A stretch of DNA of 64,000 nt, taken from NCBI RefSeq assembly GCF_047675955.1, contig NC_132923.1:94051137-94115136 (forward strand). The letters are read 5' to 3'. The position numbers and the translations under genes are program-made. Origin of the DNA: Chlorocebus sabaeus. Its lineage: Eukaryota > Chordata > Mammalia > Primates > Cercopithecidae. Below, piece by piece: positions 11,751 through 21,960 of this stretch. The first letter of the stretch is position 1, and every line of letters starts with the position of its first letter. Below the pieces are notes generated by a model. It was not told the origin of the DNA and did not search any database. It was given only the letters and a program-made list of their open reading frames with translations.

Positions 11751-12033
11751 AGACGGAGTCTAGCTCTGTCGCCCGGGCAGGAGTGCAGTGGCCGGATCTC
11801 AGCTCACTGCAAGCTCCGCCTCTCGGGTTCAGGCCATTCTCCCGCCTCAGCTTCCCGAGTAGCTGGGACTACAGGCGCCTGCCATCTCGCCCGGCTAGTT
11901 TTTTTGTATTTTTTTAGTAGAGACAGGGTTTCACCGGGTTAGCCAGGATGGTCTCGATCTCCTGACCTCGTGATCCGCCCGTCTCGGCCTCCCAAAGTGC
12001 TGGGATTACAGGCTTGAGCCACCGCGCCCGGCC
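11724..12033 (-). mobile_element. AluYR-type SINE (Old World monkey lineage)
   Basis: A nearly intact young Alu with a 26-nt poly-T start. The perfect duplication GTCTTTTGACTTTTT lies at 11709-11723 and 12034-12048. On its sense strand it has CTCAAGCCTG, TAACCCGGTGAAAC, the GGGCGAGATGGC linker and GATCCGGCCACTG. These are cercopithecid AluYR features. Little divergence suggests a recent insertion within that lineage. Confidence 0.9.
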
Positions 12034-12797
12034 GTCTTTTGACTTTTTAATTATGGTCATTCTTGCATTAAGGCAAGGTGGCATCTCATTGTGGTTTTAA
12101 TTTGTAAAAACTGAACACTTAAAATGCTGTTGCTCTTGCTACCCTTTTGCACTCTCCTCCCTGGGCTTCTGTGAGGCACATCTTCCTGGTTTTTCAACTC
12201 TTGGATCTTTCTCAAGATCCCTTCCAGAGTGCCTGTTGCTCCTCAGACCCTTTACAGTGGGCACTGTCCAGCTACTTCCCCCCTACTAAACACTTTCCCA
12301 GGGTGGGCTCTGGTGGCCCCAGGTTCCAATTCATACCTCCAGTCTATTCCTTCCAAACTTAATCTTCTGCCCAGTCCTCTCTCCTGAGCTCCAGATTCAT
12401 ATACCCAGCTGCCTGCTGCCCTGTCCATCTGGGTGTCCCATTGTGTCCGAAATTGGTGGGTTCTTGGTCTCACTGACTTCAAAAATGAAGCCTCAGACCC
12501 TCGAAGTGAGTGTTACAGTTCTTAAAGATGGTGTGTCCGGAGTTTGTTCCTTCAGACATTCAGATGTGTTTGGAGCTTCTTCCTTCTGGTGGGTTCGTGG
12601 TCTCACTGTCGGGAGTGAAGTTGCAGACCTTCATGGTGAGTGTTACAACTCTTAAAGGCAGCGCGTCTGGAATTGTTCATTCTTCCCAGGTTCGTGGGTT
12701 CGTGGTCTCAGTGGCTTCAGGAATGAAGCTGCAGACCTTTGCAGTGAGCGTTACAGCTCATAATGGTAGCGTGCACCCAGAGTCAGCAGCAGCAAGA

Positions 12798-12803
12798 TTT
12801 ATT
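12798..12803 (-). promoter_or_regulatory. polyadenylation signal of the LTR12 R region
   Basis: AATAAA on the minus strand, in GCAATAAATCTTGCTGCTGC, at the place where HERV9 LTRs carry their signal. It lies about 80 bp downstream of the TATA-like box. Confidence 0.6.
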
Positions 12804-12881
12804 GCAAAGAGCAAAAAAACTAAGCTTCTACATTATGGATGGGGACCAGAGCCCGTTGCCACTGGTGGCTGGGCCAGCCTG

Positions 12882-12889
12882 CTTTTATT
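12882..12889 (-). promoter_or_regulatory. LTR12 TATA-like box with GATA site
   Basis: Minus strand AATAAAAG preceded by CCAGATAAGGG, a GATA motif. In HERV9 LTRs this is the core promoter. Initiation would be expected 25-30 bp downstream, near 12855, running toward lower coordinates. Confidence 0.6.
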
Positions 12890-12914
12890 CCCTTATCTGG
12901 CCCCACCCACATCC

Positions 12915-13320
12915 TGCTGATTGGTCCATTTTACAGAGAGCTGATTGGTCCATTTTACAGGGAGCTGATTGGTCTGTTTTGACAGTGCTGATTGGTGCAT
13001 TTACAGTCCTTGAGCTAGACACAGAGTGCTAGTTAGCTAGATACAGAGTTAGCTCTGTATATTGATACAGTACCAACTGGTGTATTTACAAACCTTGAGC
13101 TAGCCATAGAGTGCTGATTGCTGCATTTACAATCCTTGAGCTACACACAGTCACACAGTGCTAGTCCTCCAAGTCCCCACTAGGTTAGCTAGATACAGAG
13201 TGTATTCACAAACCTTGAGCTAGATGCAGAGTACTGATTGGTGTATTTACAAACCCTGAGCTAGACACAGAGTGCTGATTGGTGCACATACGATCCTCAG
13301 GCTAGATATAAAAGTTTTCC
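12915..13320 (-). promoter_or_regulatory. U3 enhancer repeats with inverted CCAAT boxes
   Basis: The plus strand shows CTGATTGGT or a one-base variant seven times (about 12918, 12942, 12966, 12988, 13109, 13233, 13275). Each is an ACCAATCAG box on the LTR's own strand, an NF-Y-type motif. They sit in degenerate units that also carry 'cttgagctagacacagag'. Tandem U3 repeats of this kind are characteristic of HERV9. Confidence 0.75.
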
Positions 13321-14735
13321 AAGTCCCCATCCAGTTCAGGAACCCAGCTGGCTTCACGCATTGGATCCTGCACCAGGGCTGCAGGCGGAGCTGCCCGCCA
13401 GTCCCAAGCCCGGCCTGCATTCCTCAGTCCTTGGGCTGTCGATGGGACCGGGCGCCACGGAGTAGGGGGCGGCGCCAGTCCCGGAGGCTCAGGCCACACG
13501 GGAGCCCACCGCATCGGGGGAGCTCAGAGATGGCGGGCTGCGGGTCCCAGCCCTGCCCCGCGGGGAAGCAGCTAAGGCCCGGCGAGAATTCAGAGTGTGG
13601 CGCCGGCGGACTGGCACTGCTGGGGGACCCGGTGCAACCTCCGCAGCTGCTGGCCCGGGTGCTAAGCCCCTCACTGCCCTGGGCCGGCGGTGCCTGCCCG
13701 CTGCTCCCTGTGTGGGGCCCGCCGAGCCCACGCCCGTGCCCGCCGAAAGTCACACTGGTCCACGAGCGCAGCCCCGGTTCCCGCCCGCGCCTGTCCCTCC
13801 ACACCTTCCTGCAAGCAGAGGGAGGCAGCTCTGGCCTCAGCCAGCCCAGAGAGGGGCTCCCACGGTGCCGTGGCGGGCTGAAGGACTCCTCAAGCGCCGC
13901 CAGAGTGGGCACCGAGGCCGAGAAGGCACTGAGAGTGAGAGCTGCTAGCACATTGTCACCTCTCACCATGGGTGCTTCAAACCCAACAGATACCAAACTG
14001 GACTCATGCCTTTTCCCCAAAAACGGGCTCCTCCTCTCATGTTCCCTGCTCAGTTGCTGGCACTGCCTGCCCCAATCCTGCTTCTGCTTCTCTCCCAGCA
14101 TCCTGTGCATCACCAAGGGTTATCTGTCTCTTTTGCCTCATAAGTATCTCATGACCTTGCCTCCCTCTCTCCATCCCCAGGCCTTGTCACCATGTCTCAC
14201 CTGGACCCTGCAACAGGCTGCCCCTGCCTGCTGGCCTTTCCAGTCCATCCTCCAAATGGCGATCTCATGATCTTCCTAAATTAAAAAGATGATCCTCTTG
14301 CTCACCTCTTTCAGGATGTCTGTTGGCTTCTCCACTCCTGCTGGGTAAAGCACAAACTGGCATTCAAGGCCCTTGATGATCTAGCCTCTGGCCATATTCT
14401 CCAGCCTTATCAAGCCCGCATGTATTCCATCCTCCAGCCACACCTATTATTTACCATTTCGCAAATGCCTCCCCACCTTCATCTATGTTGTTTATTCTTT
14501 CCACCACGGTCCACTTGAAGCCAGCTCAGGTATACTCCCCCCGCAAGAAGCTCTCCTGACCCTCCTTCCCATGAGTTAACTTCTCCACTTGTGCTCGCAC
14601 CCACTCCTCTCATCTGCTCACATGATATGGTCATGGTCTACCTGCCTGTCTACCAGCTGGTTGGTGCAGGGACCTGTCAGGGTTCCCAGAGTGGAATCCA
14701 GGACCTCATACCTCCTCTGTACTCAGTTAATGCTT

Positions 14736-15092
14736 CCTGGACTGTGCTGAATTGTCACAGTGTGGATCAAGCTGCCATCATTTGCAGTTTACAAATTCAT
14801 TGCACCATTATTTTTCCACTCTTCTTCATGACACGTAGTCAGCTCAAAATATCTTTATACAGTAAGTTCTTTTTTCTTTTTTTTTTTTCACCTTTGCATT
14901 AGATACTTGGAATATATTCCCCGAACCAGTTTCTCTTGGTCAGAGGTTATACTTAGGTGTGTGGCTTTTATTAGAACTGCTAAATAGTTCTCCAGAAAGA
15001 GTGTGTTTGTTCACATCACCATTATGTATACAGGAAACGTATACATAGTGTTACTTTGTATGTATACAAAGTATATATCCATAATAAGGTTT
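14736..15092. other. unannotated DNA with poly-T tract
   Basis: T-rich tract at 14868-14889, then AT-rich unique sequence containing palindromic-looking 'gtatacaaagtatat' and 'tgtatacaggaaacgtatac'. No gene or known repeat is recognised. Confidence 0.35.
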
Positions 15093-15401
15093 TTTTGTGT
15101 TTGTTTTTTTTTTTTTTTTTTTGAGACGGAGTCTCACTCTGTCGCCCAGGCTGGAGTGCAGTGGTACAATCTCAGCTCACCACAACCTCTGTCCCCGAGG
15201 CTCAAGTGATTCTCCTGCCCAATCTCCCAAGTAGCTGGGATTACAGGCATGCACCACCACGCCCGGCTAATTCTGTATTTTTAGTAGAGACAGGGTTTCT
15301 CCATGTTGGTCAGGCTAGTCTTGAACCCTCAACCTCAGATGATTCACCTGCCTCAGCCTCCCAAAGTGCTGGGATTACAGGCATGAGCCACCTCACCAAG
15401 C
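15093..15401 (-). mobile_element. AluS-like SINE
   Basis: Reverse-strand Alu with a 22-nt poly-T. Only a short AAGGTT duplication (15087-15092, 15402-15407) is visible. Confidence 0.9.
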
Positions 15402-15404
15402 AAG

Positions 15405-15950
15405 GTTATTCTTATAATAAAAGACAGATTAACAATAAAAAAGCACAACAAATTTATTGAATCAAAGTTTTACATGACGTAGGAGCCTTCAGAAATAAAG
15501 ACCCAAAAACCCAGAGAAAACTGTGTTTTGTGTTTGGGTTCAATGAAGAATGAACAGCCATGTGGAGATGTGATTGGACAAAGAGGCATGACCTCATGGT
15601 AACAGACTGAGCGGGGAGATCCAGCAAAACCTGTCCAGATTGTTTTTGGTCTCTTTGTGCAGCATTCCTTTCTCCAGCATACGGGGCAGGACCCCTCTGG
15701 GATAAAAGTCTTCAAGGGGCAAGGGAAAAGGGAAAGTGTAACCTTTCTAGATTTTATGGCTGACTTAGGGGGAGAGAGGTTCTAGTTTCTATGATGTGCT
15801 TTGGGGAACAGGAATTCTGTTTTCTCTGATGTGCTTCAAGGGAGAAAGAGGAGCAGGAGACACAGGGACTGGATATTTTGCTTCACTTTGAGTTCAAGTA
15901 CTCAGCATGCCAAAGTGCCATACATTGGGCTATCATGTTCTGAGCCTCAA
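15405..15950 (-). mobile_element. ERV1-like LTR, family not assigned
   Basis: On the minus strand it begins TGTTGAGGCTCAGAACATGA and carries GGGTCTTTATTTCTGAAGG, 'caataaatttgttgtgct' and 'attgttaatctgtctttt' at its 3' end. This is the R/U5 and polyadenylation pattern of an LTR. Its 5' end resembles that of the LTR at 37646-39232, which starts TGTTGGGGCTCAGAAACC. The 3' end is obscured by the neighbouring Alu. Confidence 0.6.
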
Positions 15951-16315
15951 CACCTGCAACACTGCCAGCAGTGGGTTTTACTATGTTTCCGTTCGTATTT
16001 GCTACTTTAAAGGGCGTGCAGAGTTGATGGTCTCTTCCTTCAGGGAGCCTTCTATAATTCTAGAGAGACAGCTATGGTAGGGTGTGACAAGTGCCATAAG
16101 AGAGGGGTGGGGTGTGGAGGGTAGCAGAGGAGACTGTGGGAGCCCAGGATGGCAGGGAGCATCTAATCCAAGTTGTGGCGTTCAAGGAAAGCTTCCAAAA
16201 GGAGAGGCCAGTTACCTCAGACTAATCAGGCTGATGCCTCCCACTGCCTGGTGTCTTCTATAACATTCTTACTGCCATTGTCTTTCCTCATCTTATCTCT
16301 ATCTTCTAGCTACAA
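15951..16315. other. unannotated single-copy DNA
   Basis: GA-rich sequence with no recognisable repeat or exon. Confidence 0.35.
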
Positions 16316-16319
16316 TAAC

Positions 16320-16430
16320 TCAATGGAAATAGATACTTTTCCTATCTCACAAATGAGGAAACAGAGGCTTACAGGGACCACACAGCTAGAGACGGGGTTA
16401 GAACTCAAACTCAGCTCTACGTGATGTCCT
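16320..16430 (-). mobile_element. MIR SINE
   Basis: 'ctcacaaatgaggaaacaga' and 'cacacagctagagacggggt' are the reverse MIR core. Confidence 0.7.
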
Positions 16431-16534
16431 TGGGCCAGTGCTCTTCCAGCCATCCGTGTTGATAAGGAACAAGGGACAGATAAGATACTTCCTAGGGATG
16501 ACCAACCCGGGGAAGGGACTTTTTTGCACTTACC

Positions 16535-16640
16535 CTCATTCACTACAACTCCGGAGGGTGAGTAATATCAGCCCCAGTCTAAACAACTTCCCCAAGGTCA
16601 CAGAGTGGTGCAACATAGACTCTTACCCCTACAGAGGACT
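16535..16640 (-). mobile_element. MIR SINE, second copy
   Basis: 'caacttccccaaggtcacag' follows a degraded MIR core. It lies about 100 bp beyond the previous MIR and in the same orientation. Confidence 0.5.
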
Positions 16641-16689
16641 TCCCTCCCTGCCATACCCGTCTCAGAGGGAGCAAACTTTATGCCCTTCC

Positions 16690-17459
16690 GCTCTCAATTC
16701 ATAAGTTGAAGTCCTAACCCCTTGTACCATAGAATATGACTTTCTTTAGAGACAGGGTCTTTACAGAGGTAATCAAGTTAAAATGAAGCCATTAGGGTGG
16801 CCCCTAAACCAATATAATTGGTATCCCTATAAAAAGGGGAAATTTGGGGCCAAGCGTGGTGGCTCACGCCTATAATCCCAGCACTTTGGGAGGCCGAGGC
16901 GGGCGGATCATCTGAGGTTGGGAGCTTGAGACCAGTCTGACCAACATGGTGAAACCCCATCTCTGCTAAAAATACAAAATTAGCAGGGTGTGGTGGCGCA
17001 TCCCTGTAATCCCAGCTACTCGGGAGGCTGAGTCAGGAGAATCGCTTGAACCTGGGAGGCAGAGGTTGTGGTGAGCCGAGATCGCGCCTCTGCACTCCAG
17101 CCTGGGCGACAAGAGCGAAACTCCATCTCAAAAAACAAAAACAAAACAAAACAAAAACTGGCTGGGGAGCGCAGAAATTTGGACAAGGTGGTGGACAAGC
17201 ATAGAGGAAAAAAGATGGGAAGAGACACAAGAAGAAACAAGACAAAGAACATGGGAAGCTACCAGAATTCACCTGGCATATTCCATAGCAGAGAAGCATG
17301 GAACAGTTTCTCCCCTTACAGCCCTTCAAAGGAACTAACCCTGCCAACACCTTGATGTCAGACTTCCAGCCTCCAGAACTGTGAGATAATACATTTTTGT
17401 TGTTTAAGCCCCTTAATGTGTAGTACTTTGTTATGGCAACCCCAGTACATTAATACACA
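16690..17459 (+). mobile_element. MLT1-type MaLR LTR, split by an Alu
   Basis: Words in MLT1 order: 'gttgaagtcctaaccccttg', 'gagacagggtctttacagag', 'gtaatcaagttaaaatgaag', 'ttccagcctccagaactgtg', 'ttgttgtttaagcc', ending TTAATACACA. The Alu at 16850-17158 sits in the middle. Confidence 0.8.
16850..17158 (+). mobile_element. AluS-like SINE in MLT1
   Basis: Forward Alu with (AAAAC)n tail. A 'gaaatttgg' repeat at about 16839 and 17172 is the probable target duplication, with a few extra bases on the right. Confidence 0.9.
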
Positions 17460-17575
17460 GAAAACTGCCACCCACCCCCAAAACAGGGGATCCTAAAGAT
17501 ATTTTTGAACAAATGATTTTTGTGATTTCAAATTTTGTAATGTCTTCATTATAATTTTTATTGAAGAAAATTGGG

Positions 17576-17830
17576 GCCGGCGCAGTGGCTCAACCCTGTA
17601 GTCCCAGCACTTTGGGAGGCCAAGGTGGGTGGATCACCTGAGGTCAGGAGTTGGAGACCAGCCTGACCAACATGGTGAAACCCCGTCTCTACTGAAAACA
17701 CAAAATTAGCTGGGCGTGTTGACTGGCACCTGTAATCCCAGCTACCTGGGAGGTGGAGGTTGCAGTGAGCTACGTGCCATTGCACTCCAGACTGGTCAAT
17801 GAGAGTGAAACTCATCTCAGAAAAAAAAAA
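17576..17830 (+). mobile_element. AluS-like SINE, internally deleted
   Basis: Target duplication AAGAAAATTGGG at 17564-17575 and 17831-17842. About 35 bp of the right monomer ('gctgaggcaggagaatcgcttgaacc') is missing between 'acctgggagg' and 'tggaggttgcag'. Confidence 0.93.
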
Positions 17831-17919
17831 AAGAAAATTGGGAAAAGATTAGAAAGCATAAAGGAAAAAAGTAAAAACACATGCCCTCTCCCCTTGCTGT
17901 TAACATTTTGTTGAATTTC

Positions 17920-17976
17920 CTCATATATATATATATACATATGTGTGTATATATATATGCAAAATATATATATATT
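17920..17976. repeat. AT/TG-rich simple repeat
   Basis: Alternating TA runs with TGTG interruptions. Short open frames across it are low-complexity Tyr/Ile strings. Confidence 0.75.
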
Positions 17977-18079
17977 CCATATTTTTTTTTTCCATGCAGT
18001 TACTAGAATCTTCTTTTCAGGGCTGCTGTGATGCTCAAATGGGAAATTGGGACTGGCTCCCAGTCCAGCACCTTGCATG

Positions 18080-18640
18080 GTAGATATTATTTATATAGTC
18101 ACTGTATAAAATTGGAGTCATGCTGTTTTACAACTTCCTCTTTTCACTTACCAGCTTATCTTCAGTGTTTCCCATGTCTTTCATATTCAAGAACATGACA
18201 GTTAATTTCTGCAGTCTTCAGTCTGCAAATGAGGCATAACCTACTTACCCAATTCTCTGTCGTTGAACATTTAGAGAATTTCCAGTTTTTCCCAGTTATA
18301 AATACGGCTGGGATAAATAATCTTTGATTTTAGGATATGCCCCGGAAACAGAATTGCTAAGTCAAATTTTAATTCTTGTAAAGGCTTTTGTACATACTGT
18401 GACATAGTCCTGCAGAAAAGTGGTACAATTTACCTCCTCAGCAGTGAAAAAAACACTCCCTTTCCCACACCTCACCAACATCTGGTGTTTTCACTTCTAT
18501 TATCTTGACCAGTTCTATAGATAGGAAAAAGCAGACTCTTTTTTTTCATTTGTACTTTGGGATTTCTAGCGTTTTCACAGGTTTTTGTATTTCTTCAGTG
18601 AACTACGTTAATCATCCTTTGCGTGTGTCCACTGGTCAGT
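18080..18640 (-). mobile_element. old LINE fragment (L1M or HAL1-like)
   Basis: Words such as 'ggagtcatgctgttttacaa', 'gttgaacatttagagaattt', 'ttataaatacggctgggat' and 'cagaattgctaagtcaaatt' are the reverse complement of old L1/HAL1 ORF2 ends. It is highly diverged. Confidence 0.6.
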
Positions 18641-19879
18641 TCCTCTTATTGTTAAGGGTTTAGCAGGACTTGAAAGGGCCGCTGCAGATGGGAGCCCACG
18701 GGCAGCTTCCTCCCCACCCTTCTGACCCTCCTCCTCCCACATTCCTATCCTCTAGAGCTTTCCTTTGCTCTCCAGGGAACCTTTGTCATTCAAACAGACC
18801 CCTGCTTCCCAGGGCCCTGGGAAAGCCATCTCCGGAGGCCCTCTCCACTTTTGACTGCTTTCCCTCCGGAGCCCCACATTCCTGCCTCACCTCTCCCCAC
18901 GCCCTGCACATCCTCCCTCGAAATTCTTCAAGGAGGCCCAAAGCCACAGGGGACCCAGCCCCTGACCTAGCCTTAGAGCAAGAATCCCAACCCCACCCTG
19001 CTCCAGCTTGAAAGCAGGAGAGATGCGGCTAGGTAGGGAGGAACAGCTGTCCTTGAGGGAAGGCCTGAGAGGGAAAGGCCACAGCACGCGGTGGAAGAAA
19101 GAACCCGTCTTTGATGTCTTGTGAAGTCTGACGTCATTCTAGAACCAAGGTCAAATCCCAGGCCAGCCACTTTCGGGCCACATCGCATCACTACCTTGCA
19201 GGGTTGCAGTGAAGGGCAAATGTAACTTACATGTAAAGCTTTTGGAACAAAAAGTCAGGTGAACTGATTACCACAAAGCCCCAAAGATCAGGCACGGCTT
19301 CTCCAGGAGAGATGGCCCTTGGAGAGGCGGGCTTTGCCCTCGTGGCTGGAGAGTGTATCCAGCAGAAGGAGCAGACTGAGCAAAGACTGGGAGGCCAGAG
19401 GTACCAGGTGTGCAGTGTGGCTGGGCATGGACACGCGAATGAAGGGCCTCAGGGCACACACGGAGTCCCGAGAGGGAAGCTCAGACATCAGCCCTGGCAG
19501 TGGACAGGACTCCACGCTGGACTTGGGAGACCTCGGTTTCCATTCCTGTCGGTCTCCAGCTTCACTCATCCTATCACCCACGGAAGACTTTCCTGTGCGG
19601 CCAGGCAGTATGCTGGCCCCGCCCAGGACCTGGAGGGGTTCAAAAACAAGCGATCAGGGCAAAGCGGGTGCCCCAGGGAGAGTGATTAAAACTGGGAATC
19701 AGCGGAGGCTTCTGAGAAGCAGCCTTTGAAATGGGCCTTAGGGTGCGACTGAGGTTGGGGAAGGCGGCCATTGCAAGGAGGGGGGTCGTAGGTGACGGGA
19801 AGGCGAAGTCTGGCTTCTTTGAGGGTGGCCGAGCAGGGAAAGGGGCGAGATGAAGTGGGCGAAGGGAGCTAGGACCTCA
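18641..19879. other. GC-rising DNA without recognised repeats
   Basis: The left flank of the CpG-rich block. There is no Alu, L1 or MIR that I can identify. Several overlapping open frames of 60-136 codons on both strands are proline-, serine- and arginine-rich without domains. No exon boundaries convinced me, though an untranslated or non-coding exon cannot be excluded. Confidence 0.45.
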
Positions 19880-20480
19880 ACCCCAAAAGCCCACGCAGGC
19901 GAAGGATGCCAGAGTCCGGCTTCACAAAGACCCGGCAGGAGCTGCCGCAGCCCCAGGCCCGGGAATGTGGGGCGGGGGCAGGGAGGGGAGGGAAGGGAGT
20001 GAGGGGGCCGCGGGCCGGCGGCACGTAGCGCTCGTAGGCCGGGCGCGCTGGGGCAGGTAACAAAGCTTCCAGTGTGTCTCGGCGGCGGGGCGGGGCTGCC
20101 CGATACCTGTCGGGCGGAGGGCCGGGGCCCCAAAGGGGAGCGCAGCGGGGACTGCTGGGCACAGTAGGCCGCGGCCTGCGCTCTGCCGAGCCTCCCCCTG
20201 CCGCAGCTTCCCCGGCGGAGCCGCGGCCAGAGGAAAGCAGCACACTCGGTTTTGCAGACCAGATGCCCGAAGCCCAGACACGAATAGGGCCTGGCCGAGG
20301 GTCGCGCAGGCAGTCATGAGATGCACAGCTCTGTGCTAAGGAGGGCTGGCGAGGAAATCGTCACCCAGGTCCCGGCCGCATGCCCGCTCGCTGGGTGGGG
20401 AGAGGAGTCCGCCCCAGGCTTCTGAGCGGAGTTGGAACTCGGGTGCGCGACTCTGCGCCCCGGAATTTCTTCTCTAAGAG
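19880..20480. promoter_or_regulatory. CpG island, candidate promoter
   Basis: Dense CpG and GC boxes are visible, for example GGGGCGGGGGC near 19970, GGCGGGGCGGGGC near 20085 and CCGCGGGCCGGCGGCACG near 20007. There is no TATA box. This is single-copy DNA, unlike the CpG-rich LTR12, so it is the best candidate for a cellular promoter in the window. A possible plus-strand splice donor CAG|GTAACA occurs at 20057. Open frames exist both ways (reverse 19869-20243 has 124 codons, rich in Pro, Arg and Ala), but none matches a protein I know. The direction of transcription is undecided. Confidence 0.55.
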
Positions 20481-21825
20481 ATGAGAGGAGTCCCCCTGTA
20501 TGGGCTGATCTCCAAGTGGCTTTTTCCGCAACGTTAAAAAGCAGTCTTGTCCACATCAAAGGAAGAGAGGAGGGCTGGCCTGGTGGAGGTTGGGGGCGAC
20601 GAGAGCCTCCGCACGCCATCTGTGGCGTCGCCGTCACGGGTTCCCTACCACAGGATGCCTCCATGGGACTCACACTATCCCCGTGCGCGTGCCCGTACGT
20701 GTGGTCCCACGGACCTGTCCACGCCTGACCTCACACACTTGCACAAGTCGGCTTGTGTTCCCCACACGCAAGAGATCCTGTCAAGGGGTGCTGGAGAGTG
20801 AACCCTAGAATGACCCTCTGAGATCCTCCTTGCTCTTCCCCCACCCCTTTCCCCAGGGCCCTTTGTTCTCTGTGCAGGGCAATCCAGGGGCAGATGGAAG
20901 AGAAGAATTGGGTCAGACTCTTGGGGAACAAAGGCACTTTGGGAGGGAAGTGTCCTCTCTACTGGGATCAGCTGCCCTACCCCAGAACCCCCACAGCTCA
21001 GTCCTTTGCGGAGGAATTCCCCATCCCCCCACCAAAGCTAACAAATGGGCAGGACCACCCAGGATAGAGAGGGAGAACAGAGAGCTAGGAGGCCACGTCC
21101 CCCATCCCAGCGTTGGGGCGTGGGGGTGGCTACCTCATTAGTACCGTGGGGCACTGGGTGGCTGAAGGCTGTGCTCCCAGACCCTCTGTCCCGACTGCTT
21201 TGGAGCTTATCAGCCGACCTGGAGAGAGGAGCCCACATGGCCACGCCCTCCGACCCTGGCAGCCTGGCCTAAAGCCCCCACTCCTGGAAAGGGATCCCTG
21301 ACAACAGCAGAGAGAGGCTCTGAGGCGCCAAATAGTCTGGCCGGGTCTCTTCTATGTCAGGTAAAGAAGAGTGAGACCAGGTCACTGCCCTGCAGGTGTC
21401 GAGGCCACTGAGCAACAGCAGGAACACAGATGCAGACAGGCTACAGGCCCAGGTGCTCAGTGCTCAGACCAGCGTTCAGAAAGAGTAAGTGGATAAGCAG
21501 ATGAGTGAATGCACGTCTATGAATTTATTTGGATAGAAAACCCTAGGCCCGCCGGGGCTGGGGCTTCTTGCAGTTTGTCACTGCTCTGACCCTAGTGTGG
21601 TCAGGCTGCAGCTCCCCTGGGCCAGGAAACCCTCTGATTCGGCCCCCAGCCCAAGGCCTGACATCTACAAGGTGGCCAAACTGTGCTTCCTGAAAATCCA
21701 GAGGAGCATGCTGATGTGTCCACCTCCCCACCAAACAGTACTCCTTGCACGTATCTTCAGGGATGGTTCAGATTCCTTCCCTAGTCTTCCATCCCAATAT
21801 CCCCTATAGGGTAAGCAAACTGTGC
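20481..21825. other. GC-rich DNA right of the CpG island
   Basis: Moderately GC-rich, without Alus. No repeat is recognised. Overlapping short open frames (up to 103 codons) are unlike known proteins. It could hold an intron or untranslated exon of a gene starting at the island, but the sequence does not show this. Confidence 0.4.
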
Positions 21826-21829
21826 CAAA

Positions 21830-21960
21830 AGACAAATACCAGCATGAAGGCAGGCGTGGCCACTTCTTGGCTATGTGCCTCTGAGCAGTCATTTCTCTCT
21901 CTGAGCCTTAGTTTTCTTATCTTCCTTATCGGTAAAATGGAGCCAAAGATGCCTTTTCCA
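21830..21960 (+). mobile_element. MIR SINE
   Basis: 'cttggctatgtgcctctgag' followed by 'tgagccttagttttcttatc' and 'ggtaaaatggagccaa' is a forward MIR core. Confidence 0.7.

Larger units (their letters stand above)
10715..12118 (-). mobile_element. L1 (L1PB/L1MA-type) 3' end, 5'-truncated
   Basis: The minus strand carries the end of L1 ORF2 and the 3' UTR. On the plus strand this shows as 'agcactccttttatagctgag'-like words: 'gtagtattccatggtgtata', 'ggacattta'-type 'gatgggcacttagttcggtt', 'gggtacatacctagtagttg' and 'ccacattttctttatcca'. The 3' UTR end 'agtttttggggtacaagagg' with 'tggttacatagataagtt' points to L1PB or L1MA. Two Alus interrupt it at 10939-11231 and 11724-12033. The frame of ORF2 is decayed. 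Confidence 0.85.
12442..13965 (-). mobile_element. LTR12-type (HERV9) solo LTR, complete
   Basis: On the minus strand it starts TGAGAGGTGACAATGTGCTA and ends CACCAATTTCGGACACA, both ends of LTR12C-type LTRs. Its 1524 bp is close to the family length of roughly 1.5-1.6 kb. A 4-bp target duplication CCAT flanks it (12438-12441, 13966-13969), as expected for an ERV1 provirus. No gag, pol or env sequence is present, so the provirus was lost by LTR-LTR recombination. The CpG-rich U3 start is at 13400-13960, CCAAT-box repeats at about 12915-13320, the TATA-like box near 12885, and the R/U5 part lies below that. In humans LTR12 copies are often active promoters. Here, transcription would run leftward. 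Open frames of 230-332 codons in the GC-rich part are by-products of few stop codons. Confidence 0.93.
12145..14735 (+). mobile_element. L2 LINE fragment split by an LTR12 solo LTR
   Basis: The left part (12145-12441) ends with L2 words 'gagctccagattcatatacc' and 'agctgcctgctgccctgtcc'. The right part (13970-14735) resumes with 'cttcaaacccaacagatacc', 'ctcacctggaccctgcaaca' and 'gcattcaaggcccttgatg'. The two halves join smoothly once the LTR is removed. The element encoded the end of an L2 reverse transcriptase, but the frame is broken throughout. Confidence 0.8.

Noticed and set aside
12442..13965. The LTR12 CpG-rich part as a cellular CpG-island promoter
   Set aside because: Its ends, target duplication and internal motifs show that it is an endogenous retroviral LTR, so its CpG content is inherited from the element.
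13272..14270. A 332-codon forward open frame
   Set aside because: It runs from the LTR12 into the neighbouring L2 and depends on the GC-rich LTR having few stops. No protein family is recognisable, and a 230-codon frame exists on the other strand of the same DNA.
19869..20326. Reverse open frames of 124-134 codons in the CpG island, Pro/Arg/Ala-rich
   Set aside because: High GC removes stop codons by chance. Several frames on both strands are equally open and none shows a domain or a convincing exon structure.
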